Positions 35,958-46,436 of a stretch of 64,000 nucleotides of DNA are shown here, piece after piece. The stretch spans positions 1 to 64,000 of the forward strand of contig NZ_JAGGOL010000029.1 of assembly GCF_018614525.1 (NCBI RefSeq), read 5' to 3'. This DNA is from Streptomyces sp. ISL-11 (GTDB lineage Bacteria > Actinomycetota > Actinomycetes > Streptomycetales > Streptomycetaceae). The notes under the pieces are model-generated. The model did not search any database. It was not told where the DNA came from and was given only the letters and a program-made list of their open reading frames with translations. The position numbers were made by a program, and so were the translations under genes. Within the stretch, counting starts at the first letter, position 1. The number at the start of each line of letters is the position of its first letter.

Positions 35958-37298
35958 CTACGCGCGCAGAGCCGGGGAGTCCGCCGCCCGCTCCAGGATG
36001 CGGGCCGCCACCGCCGGGGAGTCGACGAGCGGGTGCAGCGCCAGCGCGCGCAGCGCGGCACCGCGGTCTCTGAACACGGCCGCCTCGATCGTGGCCCGCT
36101 CGACCGCCTTGAGCTGGAGCATCAGCCCGAGCTGGTCCTCCCGCAGGGGGGCGCACGCGAGCGGCCGGGCGCCGCGCGCGTCCACCTCGCACACCGTCTC
36201 GATGACGGCCCCGGGGGCCAGGGCGGGCACGGTCGTGCCATTGGCGACGTTCAGTACGAGCCGGGTGCTGACGTCGCCCGAGATCGCCCGCATCAGCGCG
36301 AGCGCCACCCGGTCGTAGCCACCGCCGTCCAGGTCGCAGGAATCGCGCTGCCAGCCGCCGCTCGCCGCCCGGCTCTCCGCCATGTAGGTCTCCTCCCGGC
36401 GGCGCCGGGTCCGCTCCCACAGCTCGTACGCCTTGTCGAGCGCGGCCGCCGCCGTGCTGAAGAAGTGGCCCTGCTGCTGGTCGAGGAACTCGCCCCGGGT
36501 CTCCACCGAGTCCAGCACCGAGCGCAGCGTCTCGCGGCGGAAGTAGTAGTAGTGCAGGTACTCGTTCGGCAGCGCGCCCAGCGCCTGGAGCCACTCCGCG
36601 CCGAAGAGCTTGCCCTCCTCGAAGGAGGTCAGCAGCTTCTCGTCGCCCAGCAGCCCCGGCAGCAGGTCCTTGCCCTGGTGCGTCAACGAACGGAGCCACC
36701 CGAGGTGGTTGAGGCCCACGTAGTCGAAGTGCGCCTCGTCCGGGTCCGCGCCCGCGGCGCGCGCCGCGCGCCGCACCAGCCCCACGGGTGAATCACAGAT
36801 GCCGATCACCCGGTCGCCCAGCACGGTCCGCATGGCCTCCGTCACCATGCCCGCGGGGTTGGTGAAGTTGATGACCCAGGCGTCCGGGGCGACCGCCGCG
36901 ACCCGCTCGGCGATGTTCAGCGCGACCGGGATCGTCCGCAGCCCGTAGAGCACACCGCCCGCGCCGACCGTCTCCTGGCCCAGCACGCGCTCGCCGAGCG
37001 GAATCCTTTCATCGCGCACGCGTCCGGCGGTGCCACCCACCCGGATCGCGGAGAAGACGAAGTCCGCGCCGCGCAGCGCCTCGTCCAGCTCGCGGACCAC
37101 CCGCACCACCGGCGCTCCCGGCACGTCCGCCGCCTGCGCGGCCAGCACCGAGCCGATCACCTTCAGCCGGACGGGATCGGTGTCGTACAGGACAAGTTCG
37201 GTGCACCGCCCCGGGGCGGTGCGTCGCGCGTCGTCCAACAGGGCCCGGTGCACGAGGGGAACCCGGAATCCGCCACCGCCGAGAATCGTCAGCCTCAT
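35958..37298 (-). CDS. Glycoside hydrolase family 4, 6-phospho-beta-glucosidase type
   Basis: 446 aa from ATG 37298 (MRLTILGGGGFRVPLVHRAL). The GH4 family uses NAD+ and a divalent metal. NAD-binding GGGGF at the start; GICDSPVG carries the metal Cys, and FDYVGLNHLGWLR carries the metal His. NFTNPAGMVTEAM is the family phosphate/substrate loop. Upstream frame to 37370 is not homologous. Divergent from a PfkB sugar kinase, which suggests a sugar-use pair. Confidence 0.92.
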   Translation of the reverse strand: MRLTILGGGGFRVPLVHRALLDDARRTAPGRCTELVLYDTDPVRLKVIGSVLAAQAADVPGAPVVRVVRELDEALRGADFVFSAIRVGGTAGRVRDERIPLGERVLGQETVGAGGVLYGLRTIPVALNIAERVAAVAPDAWVINFTNPAGMVTEAMRTVLGDRVIGICDSPVGLVRRAARAAGADPDEAHFDYVGLNHLGWLRSLTHQGKDLLPGLLGDEKLLTSFEEGKLFGAEWLQALGALPNEYLHYYYFRRETLRSVLDSVETRGEFLDQQQGHFFSTAAAALDKAYELWERTRRRREETYMAESRAASGGWQRDSCDLDGGGYDRVALALMRAISGDVSTRLVLNVANGTTVPALAPGAVIETVCEVDARGARPLACAPLREDQLGLMLQLKAVERATIEAAVFRDRGAALRALALHPLVDSPAVAARILERAADSPALRA

Positions 37299-37368
37299 GG
37301 AACGGAACGTATCGCAGCATCGGGCAGACTGTCCGGACCCGCACCCGTGAGAGGAGTAGCGAGCGAGC

Positions 37369-38538
37369 ATGACGATCTTTTCGCCTCATGCGACACCGCC
37401 GTCGGCCTTCCCTGGTGAGCGCTTCGGGGACACGGCAGGCGCCGAGGGATTCGCCGGGGCGGCGCCCGTCCTCGACCCGCTGGCCGAGGTCCGTGCCGAG
37501 GGCGACCCCCAGACCGACGTCTACCTGACCGGCACTGTTTTCCTCGACATCATCTTCACCGGCCTGGACTCCGCCCCCGTGCGCGGCACCGAGTCCTGGG
37601 CCCGGGGCATGGGCTCCAGCCCCGGCGGCATCGCCAACATGGCCACCGCCCTCGCCCGGCTCGGCCTGCGCACCTCCCTCGCCGCGGCCTTCGGCGACGA
37701 CATGTACGGCGAGTACTGCTGGGACGCGCTCTCCCGCGGCGAGGGCATCGACCTGGGCCTCTCGCGCACCGTCCCCGGCTGGCACTCCCCGGTGACCGTC
37801 TCCATGGCGTACGAGGGCGAGCGCACGATGGTCTCCCACGGCCACGAGGCCCCGCCGCCGCAGGAACCCGCCCCCGAGTGCCCGCCGCCCGCCCGCGCCT
37901 GCGTCGCCCTGCTCGTGCCCGGCCGCCAGGAGGAGTGGATCGCGCACGCCGCCCGCCGGGGCAGTCGGGTCTTCGCCGACGTCGGCTGGGACGAGACCGG
38001 CCGCTGGGACCCCGCCGACCTCGCCGACCTGGAGCACTGCGAGGCCTTCCTGCCCAACGCGGAGGAGGCCATGCGCTACACCCGCACCGACTGCCCGCGC
38101 GCCGCCGCCCGCGCCCTGGCCGAGAAGGTGCCGCTCGCCGTCGTGACCATGGGCGAGAAGGGCGCCTTCGCCGTCGACAGCCGCACGGGCGAGAGCGCCG
38201 AGGTCCCGGCCATCGCCGTCGAGGCACTCGACCCCACGGGCGCCGGCGACGTCTTTGTCGCGGGCTTTGTCACCGGCACGCTCGCCGGCTGGCCGCTCGC
38301 GGACCGGCTCGCCTTCGCGGGGCTGACCGCCGCCCTGTCCGTGCAGGAGTTCGGCGGGTCGCTCTCCGCGCCCGGCTGGGTGGAGGTCGCCGCCTGGTGG
38401 AAGCACGTACGAACCTACGACGACCAGACGCCGGCCGCGCTGCGCAGCTACGCCTTCCTCGACAACCTGCTGCCCGCCGCCGCCCGGCCCTGGCCGCTGC
38501 GCCGGGCCGTCCCCACGCTCGGATTCCGCCAGCCGTAA
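37369..38538 (+). CDS. PfkB-family carbohydrate kinase
   Basis: 389 aa from ATG 37369. Signature 1 region SSPGGIANMATALARLGLRT, FGDDMYGEYCWDALS; signature 2 LDPTGAGDVFVAGFVTG with the catalytic Asp. The N-terminal 40 residues are extra for the family. Ribokinase-like; the substrate is unknown. Divergent from the GH4 gene with a 70-bp shared promoter region. Confidence 0.9.
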   Translation: MTIFSPHATPPSAFPGERFGDTAGAEGFAGAAPVLDPLAEVRAEGDPQTDVYLTGTVFLDIIFTGLDSAPVRGTESWARGMGSSPGGIANMATALARLGLRTSLAAAFGDDMYGEYCWDALSRGEGIDLGLSRTVPGWHSPVTVSMAYEGERTMVSHGHEAPPPQEPAPECPPPARACVALLVPGRQEEWIAHAARRGSRVFADVGWDETGRWDPADLADLEHCEAFLPNAEEAMRYTRTDCPRAAARALAEKVPLAVVTMGEKGAFAVDSRTGESAEVPAIAVEALDPTGAGDVFVAGFVTGTLAGWPLADRLAFAGLTAALSVQEFGGSLSAPGWVEVAAWWKHVRTYDDQTPAALRSYAFLDNLLPAAARPWPLRRAVPTLGFRQP

Positions 38539-38697
38539 AACCCCTCGGGCTTGTCGGTGCACCGTCGTACCCTGGATATCCGGGCAGGTGGACGCGGAAA
38601 CGCGGCCCCGGACCGCTGCGCACAGAGCCGAACAGAGGCATACGGACCCAGTCAGTCAGACACGGAAAGAGGGATGAGCAGGCCCCAGTGCCGGCCC

Positions 38698-39699
<1,002 letters not shown>

Positions 39700-39712
39700 G
39701 TAACCGAAGACG

Positions 39713-40210
39713 ATGGCTATCGACGTCAACAACGAATCCGGCACGGACATCGACGAGCAGGCGATCCTCGAGGTCGCCCGCTACGCCCTGGCCCGGATGC
39801 GCATCCACCCGCTCTCCGAACTCTCGGTCATCGTTGTCGACGCCGACGCCATGGAGCAGCTCCACATCCAGTGGATGGACCTCCCCGGGCCCACCGACGT
39901 CATGTCCTTCCCGATGGACGAGCTGCGTCCGCCGGCCAAGGACGACGACGAGCCGCCGCAGGGCCTGCTCGGTGACATCGTGCTCTGCCCCGAGGTCGCC
40001 GAGAAGCAGGGCCAGGACGCGCCGACCGGGCACTCCATGGACGAGGAGCTCCAGCTCCTGACCGTCCACGGCGTCCTGCACCTCCTGGGCTACGACCACG
40101 AGGAGCCGGACGAGAAGGCCGAGATGTTCGGCCTCCAGGCGGCGATCATCGACGGGTGGCGTGCCGAGCGCGGGATCGAAGGGCCCTCCCCGGCGCCGAC
40201 GATCACGTGA
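39713..40210 (+). CDS. ybeY: Endoribonuclease YbeY (rRNA maturation)
   Basis: 165 aa. The zinc motif [12 protein letters not shown] (HxxxHxxGxxH) is at about residues 122-133. [15 protein letters not shown] and [13 protein letters not shown] are the other family blocks. Acts in 16S rRNA 3' maturation and ribosome quality control. Between phoH and the CNNM gene; its stop overlaps the next start (GTGA). Confidence 0.97.
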   Translation: MAIDVNNESGTDIDEQAILEVARYALARMRIHPLSELSVIVVDADAMEQLHIQWMDLPGPTDVMSFPMDELRPPAKDDDEPPQGLLGDIVLCPEVAEKQGQDAPTGHSMDEELQLLTVHGVLHLLGYDHEEPDEKAEMFGLQAAIIDGWRAERGIEGPSPAPTIT

Positions 40211-41532
40211 CCGGTCAGCTGATCGCCGTCGCGGTCCTGCTGCTCGTCATCGCGTGGCTGGCGGCCTGCGCCGAGGCCGGCCTGGCCCGGACCACCCGGT
40301 TCCGCGCCGAGGAGGCCGTACGGTCCGGCCGGCGCGGCAGCGCCCGGCTGATGGCCGTCGCGGCCGACCCGACCCGCTATCTCAACGTGGCGCTGCTCGT
40401 GCGCGTCGCGTGCGAGATGGCGGCGGGCGTCCTCGTCACCTACGTCTGCCTGCGCGAGTTCGAGGCCACCTGGCAGGCGCTGACGGTCGCCGTCGCCGTG
40501 ATGGTCCTCGTCAGCTACGTGGCCGTCGGGGTCTCCCCGCGCACCATCGGCCGCCAGCACCCCCTCAACACCGCGACCGCCGCGGCGTACGTGCTGCTGC
40601 CGCTGGCCCGCGTCATGGGCCCGGTTCCGCAGCTGCTGATCCTCATCGGCAACGCCCTCACCCCCGGCAAGGGCTTCCGCAAGGGTCCCTTCGCGTCCGA
40701 GGCGGAGCTGCGGGCCATGGTCGACCTCGCGGAGAAGGAATCGCTCATCGAGGACGACGAGCGCCGCATGGTGCACTCCGTCTTCGAGCTCGGCGATACG
40801 CTCGTACGCGAGGTGATGGTGCCCCGCACCGACCTGGTCGTCATCGAGCGCGGCAAGACCATCCGCCAGGCGCTGACGCTGGCACTGCGCTCGGGCTTCT
40901 CCCGCATACCGGTGACCGGTGAGAGCGAGGACGACATCGTCGGGATGGTCTACCTCAAGGACCTCGCCCGCAAGACGCACATCAGCCGGGACGCCGAGTC
41001 CGAGCTGGTCTCGACGGCCATGCGGCCCGCCGTCTTCGTGCCGGACACCAAGAACGCCGGTGACCTGCTGCGCGAGATGCAGCAGCAGCGCACCCACTGC
41101 GCCGTCGTCATCGACGAGTACGGCGGCACGGCCGGCATCGTGACGATCGAGGACATCCTGGAGGAGATCGTCGGCGAGATCACGGACGAGTACGACCGTG
41201 AGCTGCCGCCCGTCGAGGAGCTCGACGAGGGCCGCCACCGGGTCACCGCCCGGCTCGACATCGGCGACCTCGGCGAGCTGTACGGCCTGGAGCTGGACGA
41301 CGAGGACGTGGAGACCGTCGGCGGACTGCTGGCCAAGTGGCTGGGCCGGGTCCCGATCGCCGGCGCGACCGCGGAGGTCGACCTCCTCGCGTACGGGCTC
41401 TCCGTGCCGGGCGGCCTGCGGGCGCTGCGCCTGACCGCGGAGTCCGCGGCCGGGCGCCGCAACCGCATCGTGACGGTGCTGGTGGAGCCGGTGTGGGAGG
41501 ACGCGCACGGCGGCGAGGGTGCGGGGGAGTAG
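40207..41532 (+). CDS. CNNM/CorC-type membrane protein (hemolysin C family)
   Basis: 441 aa from GTG 40207. DUF21/CNNM membrane domain in the first 145 residues ([20 protein letters not shown] and three further helices), then two CBS domains ([40 protein letters not shown]), then the CorC_HlyC domain ([17 protein letters not shown]). The family is linked to Mg2+ or Co2+ efflux. Part of the phoH-ybeY-era block. Confidence 0.93.
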   Translation: MTGQLIAVAVLLLVIAWLAACAEAGLARTTRFRAEEAVRSGRRGSARLMAVAADPTRYLNVALLVRVACEMAAGVLVTYVCLREFEATWQALTVAVAVMVLVSYVAVGVSPRTIGRQHPLNTATAAAYVLLPLARVMGPVPQLLILIGNALTPGKGFRKGPFASEAELRAMVDLAEKESLIEDDERRMVHSVFELGDTLVREVMVPRTDLVVIERGKTIRQALTLALRSGFSRIPVTGESEDDIVGMVYLKDLARKTHISRDAESELVSTAMRPAVFVPDTKNAGDLLREMQQQRTHCAVVIDEYGGTAGIVTIEDILEEIVGEITDEYDRELPPVEELDEGRHRVTARLDIGDLGELYGLELDDEDVETVGGLLAKWLGRVPIAGATAEVDLLAYGLSVPGGLRALRLTAESAAGRRNRIVTVLVEPVWEDAHGGEGAGE

Positions 41533-41550
41533 CCGCCCGGACGTGTGCGG

Positions 41551-41585
41551 AAGCCGCCCGAGGGGGATCTCTCGGGCGGCTTTTT
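41551..41585 (+). terminator. Intrinsic terminator after the CNNM gene
   Basis: 12-bp perfect stem aagccgcccgag (41551-41562) / ctcgggcggctt (41571-41582), 8-nt loop, followed by five T in total. A textbook rho-independent terminator, 19 bp after the stop codon. Confidence 0.92.
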
Positions 41586-41622
41586 CGCATGGCGTCCGAC
41601 GCCGGCGCGAGCCGTGCTCCCG

Positions 41623-43098
41623 TCAGGCGGCGCGTGCCGCGCGCGCCCGGCCCAGGCCGACCGCCACCAGCACGGCGACGGCCGCGACGACGGCCGCGTC
41701 GACGCCCAGGCCCAGCCGGATCCCGCCGAGCGTGGCCTCCGCGAAGCCCGTACCGCCGTCCCGCAGCGAGGCGATGTGCGCCGAGGACAGCGCGCTGAGC
41801 AGCGGGATGCCGATGGTGATGCCGAGCTGCTGAGAGCTGGTCACCAGGCCGGTCGCCAGGCCCTGTTCGCCGTCGGGCAGGCCGGAGGTGGCGGTCACGC
41901 CGTAGGCGACGATCGCCCACAGATGGCCCACGCAGGCGAGGGACGCGGCCGCCAGGGCCAGCCAGGCGCCGGCGGAGCCCAGGCCCAGGCCCAGCAGCGC
42001 GGCGGTGGTGACCGCCTGGAGGAGCAGCCCGGCCACCAGCGTGTCGCGGGCGCCGAAGCGGGCGATGACCTTCGGGGCGGTGATTCCGGCGACGGCGGCG
42101 AAGACGCCCTGCACACCGAAGATCAGGCCCGTGGAGAAGGCCGAGAGGTCCAGGACCTCCTGGAGGTAGAGGGTGAGCAGGAAGACGACGGTGGTCATCA
42201 TGGAGAAGGTGACCAGACCGGCCAGGTTCCCCCAGGCGACCGACCGGCGCCGCAGCATCGGCAGCGACACGAGCGGCTCGGCGGCCCGGGACTCGATGAG
42301 GACGAAGGCGACGAGCAGGACGATGCCGGCGATCAGGGTGCCGAAGACGTCGGCGCCGCCGAACCCCCGCTGGGCCGCCGTCGACAGGGCGTAGATGAGG
42401 GCCAGCAGGCCGCCGGTCACGGTCGCCGCGCCCGGTGCGTCCAGGCGGGGGCGGTCGGCGCGGCGGGACTCGGTCAGCAGGCCGGGGGCCACGGCGAGGA
42501 CGGCCACGCCGGCCACGGCCAGCAGGCCCATCGTGGAGCGCCAGCCGAGGGTGTCGGTCATGACGCCGCCGAGCACCATGCCGATGGTGAAGCCGAGGGA
42601 GAGGAGGGTGGCGCTGATGCCGAGCGCGCGTTCGCGCTGCGGGCCCTCGGTGAAGGTCGTCGTCAGCAGGGACATGCCGGTGGGCACGATGACGGCGGCG
42701 CCGAGGCCCTGGAGGGCGCGGCCGGCGAGGAAGGCCGCGGGGTTCCAGGCGAGGGTGGCGAGCACGGAGGCCACGGCGAAGAGGGCCAGGCCGGTCAGGA
42801 AGAGCCTGCGCCGCCCGTAGAGGTCGGCGATCCGGCCGAAGAACAGCAGGAAGCCGCCGGACGGCAGCGCGAAGGCGGTGACCGCCCACTGGAGGTCGGC
42901 CTGGCCCATGCCCAGGTCGTCGCCGAGTACGGGCAGCGCCACGTTCAGGATCGAGAAATCGAGCGCGACGATGAACTGCGCGGCGCACAGCACCAGCAGG
43001 ATCAGTTTCGCGCGGGCGGACATGCGGGCTTCGGCGGCCGTGCCCGGGGCCGGTGCGGAGGACAGGGAGGAAGGGGAGGGGGAGGTGTCGAGCGCCAT
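41623..43098 (-). CDS. MFS transporter, DHA2 (14-TM drug:H+ antiporter) type
   Basis: 491 aa from ATG 43098 (GAGGG 8 nt upstream; GTG 43107 and ATG 43104 also possible). Motif A-like [40 protein letters not shown] and [13 protein letters not shown] (motif C region) mark the EmrB/QacA group. About 14 hydrophobic helices. Divergent from an XRE regulator with a palindrome between, so likely a regulated efflux pump. Drug range unknown. Confidence 0.92.
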   Translation of the reverse strand: MALDTSPSPSSLSSAPAPGTAAEARMSARAKLILLVLCAAQFIVALDFSILNVALPVLGDDLGMGQADLQWAVTAFALPSGGFLLFFGRIADLYGRRRLFLTGLALFAVASVLATLAWNPAAFLAGRALQGLGAAVIVPTGMSLLTTTFTEGPQRERALGISATLLSLGFTIGMVLGGVMTDTLGWRSTMGLLAVAGVAVLAVAPGLLTESRRADRPRLDAPGAATVTGGLLALIYALSTAAQRGFGGADVFGTLIAGIVLLVAFVLIESRAAEPLVSLPMLRRRSVAWGNLAGLVTFSMMTTVVFLLTLYLQEVLDLSAFSTGLIFGVQGVFAAVAGITAPKVIARFGARDTLVAGLLLQAVTTAALLGLGLGSAGAWLALAAASLACVGHLWAIVAYGVTATSGLPDGEQGLATGLVTSSQQLGITIGIPLLSALSSAHIASLRDGGTGFAEATLGGIRLGLGVDAAVVAAVAVLVAVGLGRARAARAA

Positions 43099-43149
43099 GG
43101 TCATCACCCTCGGACAACCGGAATAGCCGTGGGGAGACAGTGCTTATGG

Positions 43150-43166
43150 TGGTGGTCGTACCACCA
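43150..43166. promoter_or_regulatory. Candidate operator between MFS and XRE genes
   Basis: TGGTGGT-CGT-ACCACCA, 7-bp perfect arms with a 3-bp spacer, 15 bp upstream of the regulator start and 52 bp upstream of the MFS start. Its position suggests control of both genes by the adjacent regulator. Confidence 0.6.
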
Positions 43167-43180
43167 GGCAAGGGGGACCG

Positions 43181-44140
43181 TTGACCGTCAGCCGGAGCGA
43201 AGCGAGCGCGACACCGGGCGCTGCACACACGACCACGGCGCTCACGACAGCGGGCACGACGCCGCGGGCGCGGGCGGGAGGGAAGCCGCGCCGCCGTCAG
43301 GAACTGCGTGACTTCCTGGTGAGCCGCCGGGCACGGGTGAGCCCGGCCGAGGCGGGGCTGCCGGACGGCGGGGCCCGCCGCCGCACGCCCGGCCTGCGCC
43401 GGGAGGAGGTCGCGGTCCTGGCCGGAGTGGGCGCCTCCTGGTACCAGTGGCTGGAGCAGGGGCGTGACATCACCGTCTCCCCGCAGGTGATCGACGCGGT
43501 CGCGCGGGTGCTGAGGCTGACCGGTCCGGAGCGCCGCCACCTGTACGTCCTGGCGGGGCTGAACCCGCCACTGCCGGAGTCCGCGGAGGACCCGGAGTAC
43601 CTGTGCGACGGGCTGCACCGTCTGATCGACGCCTGGATGCCCTTCCCGGCGCACATCATGGACCCGTACTGGAACACGATCGCCTACAACGAGTCGGCCG
43701 CCATGGTCATGGGCTTCCGCCCGGAGACCGTGCAGAACTGCCTGGTCACCTTCTTCACCGACCCCGTCTACCGCTCGCGCGCCGCGAACTGGGAGGCCAA
43801 CGCGGACCGCGTCGTCGCCCAGTTCCGCGCCGCCTGTTCGGAGCACCCCGACGACGAGGGCTTCGAGACGATCGTCGCGGAGCTGTCCGAGGAGAGCGCG
43901 GAGTTCGCGGAGCTGTGGGCACGCGGTGACGTGCGGGCGGGCGGCCAGCTGGTGAAGGAGCTGGAGCACCCGCTGGTCGGCGCCCTGTACTTCGAGAGCA
44001 CCCAACTGCGCGTACCGGCCCGGCCGGACCTGACGATCGTGCTGCACAATCCCGTGGCGGAGTCGGGCACGGCCGCGAAGGTCGAGTGGCTGAACTCCCC
44101 GGAGGGCCGGCGCGGGGGGATGTATTCGGTGGCGGGCTGA
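43181..44140 (+). CDS. XRE-family regulator with MmyB-like ligand-binding domain
   Basis: Up to 319 aa from TTG 43181 with AGGGGG upstream; the first 35 residues are Ala/Thr-rich and might not be translated. Helix-turn-helix with the MmyB signature: RRRTPGLRREEVAVLAGVGA, SWYQWLEQGRDITVSPQVID. Then the MmyB PAS-like ligand domain (IMDPYWNTIAYNESAAMVMG, FFTDPVYRSRAANWEANADR, STQLRVPARPDLTIVLHNP). Probably controls the divergent MFS pump. Confidence 0.92.
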   Translation: MTVSRSEASATPGAAHTTTALTTAGTTPRARAGGKPRRRQELRDFLVSRRARVSPAEAGLPDGGARRRTPGLRREEVAVLAGVGASWYQWLEQGRDITVSPQVIDAVARVLRLTGPERRHLYVLAGLNPPLPESAEDPEYLCDGLHRLIDAWMPFPAHIMDPYWNTIAYNESAAMVMGFRPETVQNCLVTFFTDPVYRSRAANWEANADRVVAQFRAACSEHPDDEGFETIVAELSEESAEFAELWARGDVRAGGQLVKELEHPLVGALYFESTQLRVPARPDLTIVLHNPVAESGTAAKVEWLNSPEGRRGGMYSVAG

Positions 44141-44190
44141 GACGCGGGCCCCGGTGAGGGTTCGTACGGGCACTGCATATGCTCGCCCCT

Positions 44191-44541
44191 ATGACCGAGA
44201 CCACGCTCGATCCCGAAGACCGCAAGATCATCACGCTGGCTCGTTCCGCGCGGGCTCGTAACGGGGTTCCCGAGGGGGCCGCCGTGCGGGACGAGACCGG
44301 GCGGACGTACGTCGCCGGGACGGTGGCGCTCGAGTCGCTCGAGCTCAGTGCCCTGCGGACCGCCGTCGCCATGGCCGTCGCCAGCGGGGCGAAGTCGCTG
44401 GAGGCCGCGGCCGTGGTCTCCGAGGAGGCGGCCGTCCCCGACGCCGACCGGGCGGCCGTACGGGACCTGGGCGGTCCGGAGACCCCGGTGTTCCTCGCGG
44501 GCCCGGACGGGACGCCCCGCGCCACGCTCACCGCAGGATGA
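44191..44541 (+). CDS. Cytidine-deaminase-like protein lacking zinc ligands
   Basis: 116 aa from ATG 44191 (ATG 44179 in frame). The overall pattern follows cytidine deaminases (GAAVRDETGRTYVAGTVALE, TAVAMAVASGAKSLEA). Yet the expected C/H-A-E motif is LSALRTAV, and the PCxxC motif is absent from VRDLGGPETPVFLAGPDG. So it is probably not an active deaminase. Upstream of era, as in other Streptomyces; the stop overlaps the next ATG. Confidence 0.85.
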   Translation: MTETTLDPEDRKIITLARSARARNGVPEGAAVRDETGRTYVAGTVALESLELSALRTAVAMAVASGAKSLEAAAVVSEEAAVPDADRAAVRDLGGPETPVFLAGPDGTPRATLTAG

Positions 44542-44927
44542 GCGACGGCAGCGGCAGCCGGCCGGCGGCCCTGCTGAGCTGGGTGATGCTGATCGGGGGG
44601 ACGGTTCTCGCGATCGGGGTCGGCGTCGACTGGGCGCGTGGCACGGGCTTCGACCGGGTGACCTCGGCCTGGCTGCTGGTGCTGTGGCCGCAGGGGCTGC
44701 GTCAGCTCCTGCTCGTACGCGGCCGGGCCCGGGCCGCCACCCGCGCCAGGACCATCGGCAACTGGTGCGTACCACCGGCAGCGGCCCTGCTGTGGACCTC
44801 GCTGATCGACGGCCGGGCACGCGGCGCGGGCATGGACTGGCTCGTGGTCACCAGTGCCGTACTGCTGTCGCTCGCCACGGTCCCGATGGTGGTGGGCCTG
44901 ATCGCCCGGCGCCGCGCGGAGTGCTGA
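44538..44927 (+). CDS. Small membrane protein upstream of era
   Basis: 129 aa, ATG overlapping the previous stop. Four hydrophobic stretches (LLSWVMLIGGTVLAIGVGVD, SAWLLVLWPQGLRQLLLV, WCVPPAAALLWTSLI, LVVTSAVLLSLATVPMVVGL). No family recognised. Location between the deaminase-like gene and era suggests cotranscription. Confidence 0.78.
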   Translation: MSDGSGSRPAALLSWVMLIGGTVLAIGVGVDWARGTGFDRVTSAWLLVLWPQGLRQLLLVRGRARAATRARTIGNWCVPPAAALLWTSLIDGRARGAGMDWLVVTSAVLLSLATVPMVVGLIARRRAEC

Positions 44928-44997
44928 CGCGGCCCCTGGGCCCCTGATCCGGGACCGCTGGTCGGCGGGGGCCGGGGGATCGGGGAGAATGACGAGT

Positions 44998-45939
44998 ATG
45001 GACAGTGCTGCCTCCCCCTCCCAGGCCCCTCACCGCGCGGGCTTCGCGTGCTTCGTCGGCCGGCCCAACGCGGGCAAGTCGACCCTGACCAACGCACTGG
45101 TGGGGACGAAGGTCGCGATCACCTCCAACCGCCCGCAGACCACCCGGCACACCGTGCGCGGCATCGTGCACCGCCCCGACGCCCAGCTCGTGCTGGTGGA
45201 CACCCCCGGTCTGCACAAGCCGCGCACGCTGCTCGGCGAGCGCCTCAACGACGTCGTGCGGACCACCTGGGCCGAGGTCGACGTGATCGGCTTCTGCCTG
45301 CCCGCCGACCAGAAGCTCGGCCCGGGTGACAAGTTCATCGCCAAGGAACTCGCCGGGATCAAGAAGACCCCGAAGATCGCCATCGTCACCAAGACGGACC
45401 TGGTCGACTCCAAGCAGCTCGCCGAACAGCTCATCGCGATCGACCAGCTCGCCGTGGAGCTCGGCTTCGAGTGGCAGACGATCGTCCCCGTCTCGGCGGT
45501 CGGCGACAAGCAGGTCTCGCTGCTGGCCGACCTGATCGCCCCGCTGCTCCCCGAGAGCCCGCCGCTGTACCCCGAGGGCGACCTCACGGACGAGCCCGAG
45601 CAGGTCATGGTCGCCGAGCTGATCCGCGAGGCGGCGCTGGAGGGTGTCCGGGACGAGCTGCCGCACTCGATCGCCGTCGTGGTCGAGGAGATGCTGCCCC
45701 GCGAGGACCGCCCGGCGAACAAGCCGCTGCTGGACATCCACGCGAATGTCTACATCGAGCGCCCCAGCCAGAAGGGCATCATCATCGGCCCGAAGGGTGC
45801 CCGGCTGAAGGAGGTCGGGATGAAGTCGCGCAAGCACATCGAGGCGCTCCTCGGCACCCCGGTCTACCTCGACCTGCACGTGAAGGTCGCCAAGGACTGG
45901 CAGCGCGATCCGAAGCAGCTGCGGAAGCTCGGCTTCTAG
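44998..45939 (+). CDS. era: GTPase Era
   Basis: 313 aa from ATG 44998, with GGGGAGA 9 nt upstream (ATG 44989 adds three residues). G1 GRPNAGKSTLTN, G2 region NRPQTTRHTVRGI, G3 DTPGLHKP, G4 TKTDLVD. The KH domain IIIGPKGARLKEVGMKSRKH follows. Acts in 30S assembly by binding the 16S rRNA 3' end. The last codons (PKQLRKLGF) are duplicated downstream at 46036-46065. Confidence 0.97.
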   Translation: MDSAASPSQAPHRAGFACFVGRPNAGKSTLTNALVGTKVAITSNRPQTTRHTVRGIVHRPDAQLVLVDTPGLHKPRTLLGERLNDVVRTTWAEVDVIGFCLPADQKLGPGDKFIAKELAGIKKTPKIAIVTKTDLVDSKQLAEQLIAIDQLAVELGFEWQTIVPVSAVGDKQVSLLADLIAPLLPESPPLYPEGDLTDEPEQVMVAELIREAALEGVRDELPHSIAVVVEEMLPREDRPANKPLLDIHANVYIERPSQKGIIIGPKGARLKEVGMKSRKHIEALLGTPVYLDLHVKVAKDWQRDPKQLRKLGF

Positions 45940-46035
45940 CGGGACGTCCTCCGTCGGCCGGAGGCCGGCGCAGTCGCCCGAAGCCCGGGAGGCTTCCCGG
46001 GGCCGAGCGGTGCGAGGGTGGCAGAGGGAGTGGTT

Positions 46036-46065
46036 CCGAAGCAGCTCCGCAAGCTGGGCTTCTGA
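46036..46065 (+). repeat. Duplicated 3' end of era
   Basis: Encodes PKQLRKLGF and a stop, as at the true era end (45910-45939). The two differ only at third positions (ctg/ctc, cgg/cgc, ctc/ctg) and in the stop (TAG/TGA). The 96 bases between show no gene. It appears to be a leftover of another era allele. Confidence 0.85.
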
Positions 46066-46119
46066 GCCGTCCGCCGGCCGGCCGCACGCTTCCTGACCCC
46101 GCGCTGCCGGGCCCTTCCC

Positions 46120-46407
46120 TCACGCGCCTTCCTTCAGCACGAGCGTGATCAGCTCCCGCTGCTCGGGCGTGAGGTTCGGGTCCGCGCAGTGGACCGTGCG
46201 GCCGTCCACGGTGATCTCGTAGTGGAAGGCGTCCGGCACCCCGCGCGGCGACGTCGTCCCGCACCCCGGGCCCGTACCCGGGGTGTGACCGACCGCCCGG
46301 TGTGCCAGCGCCTGCACGTGCACCGCGTCGGGCCGGCCGGTGGTATCCAACTCGGCCCGGCGCTCGATGCCCGCGAAACCGCCTGTTCGGGTGATGGCAA
46401 TACGCAT
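46120..46407 (-). CDS. Protealysin inhibitor (emfourin-type)
   Basis: 95 aa from ATG 46407 (MRIAITRTGGFAGIERRAEL). RTGGFAGI and the C-terminal YEITVDGRTVHCADPNLTPE are emfourin family blocks. Emfourin inhibits protealysin-like M4 proteases from the neighbouring gene. The M4 gene ends 29 bp upstream in the same direction, so the pair is an operon in the order protease-inhibitor. Confidence 0.85.
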   Translation of the reverse strand: MRIAITRTGGFAGIERRAELDTTGRPDAVHVQALAHRAVGHTPGTGPGCGTTSPRGVPDAFHYEITVDGRTVHCADPNLTPEQRELITLVLKEGA

Positions 46408-46436
46408 ACCGCCATCCTTACCCCGTCCGCTCCGCT

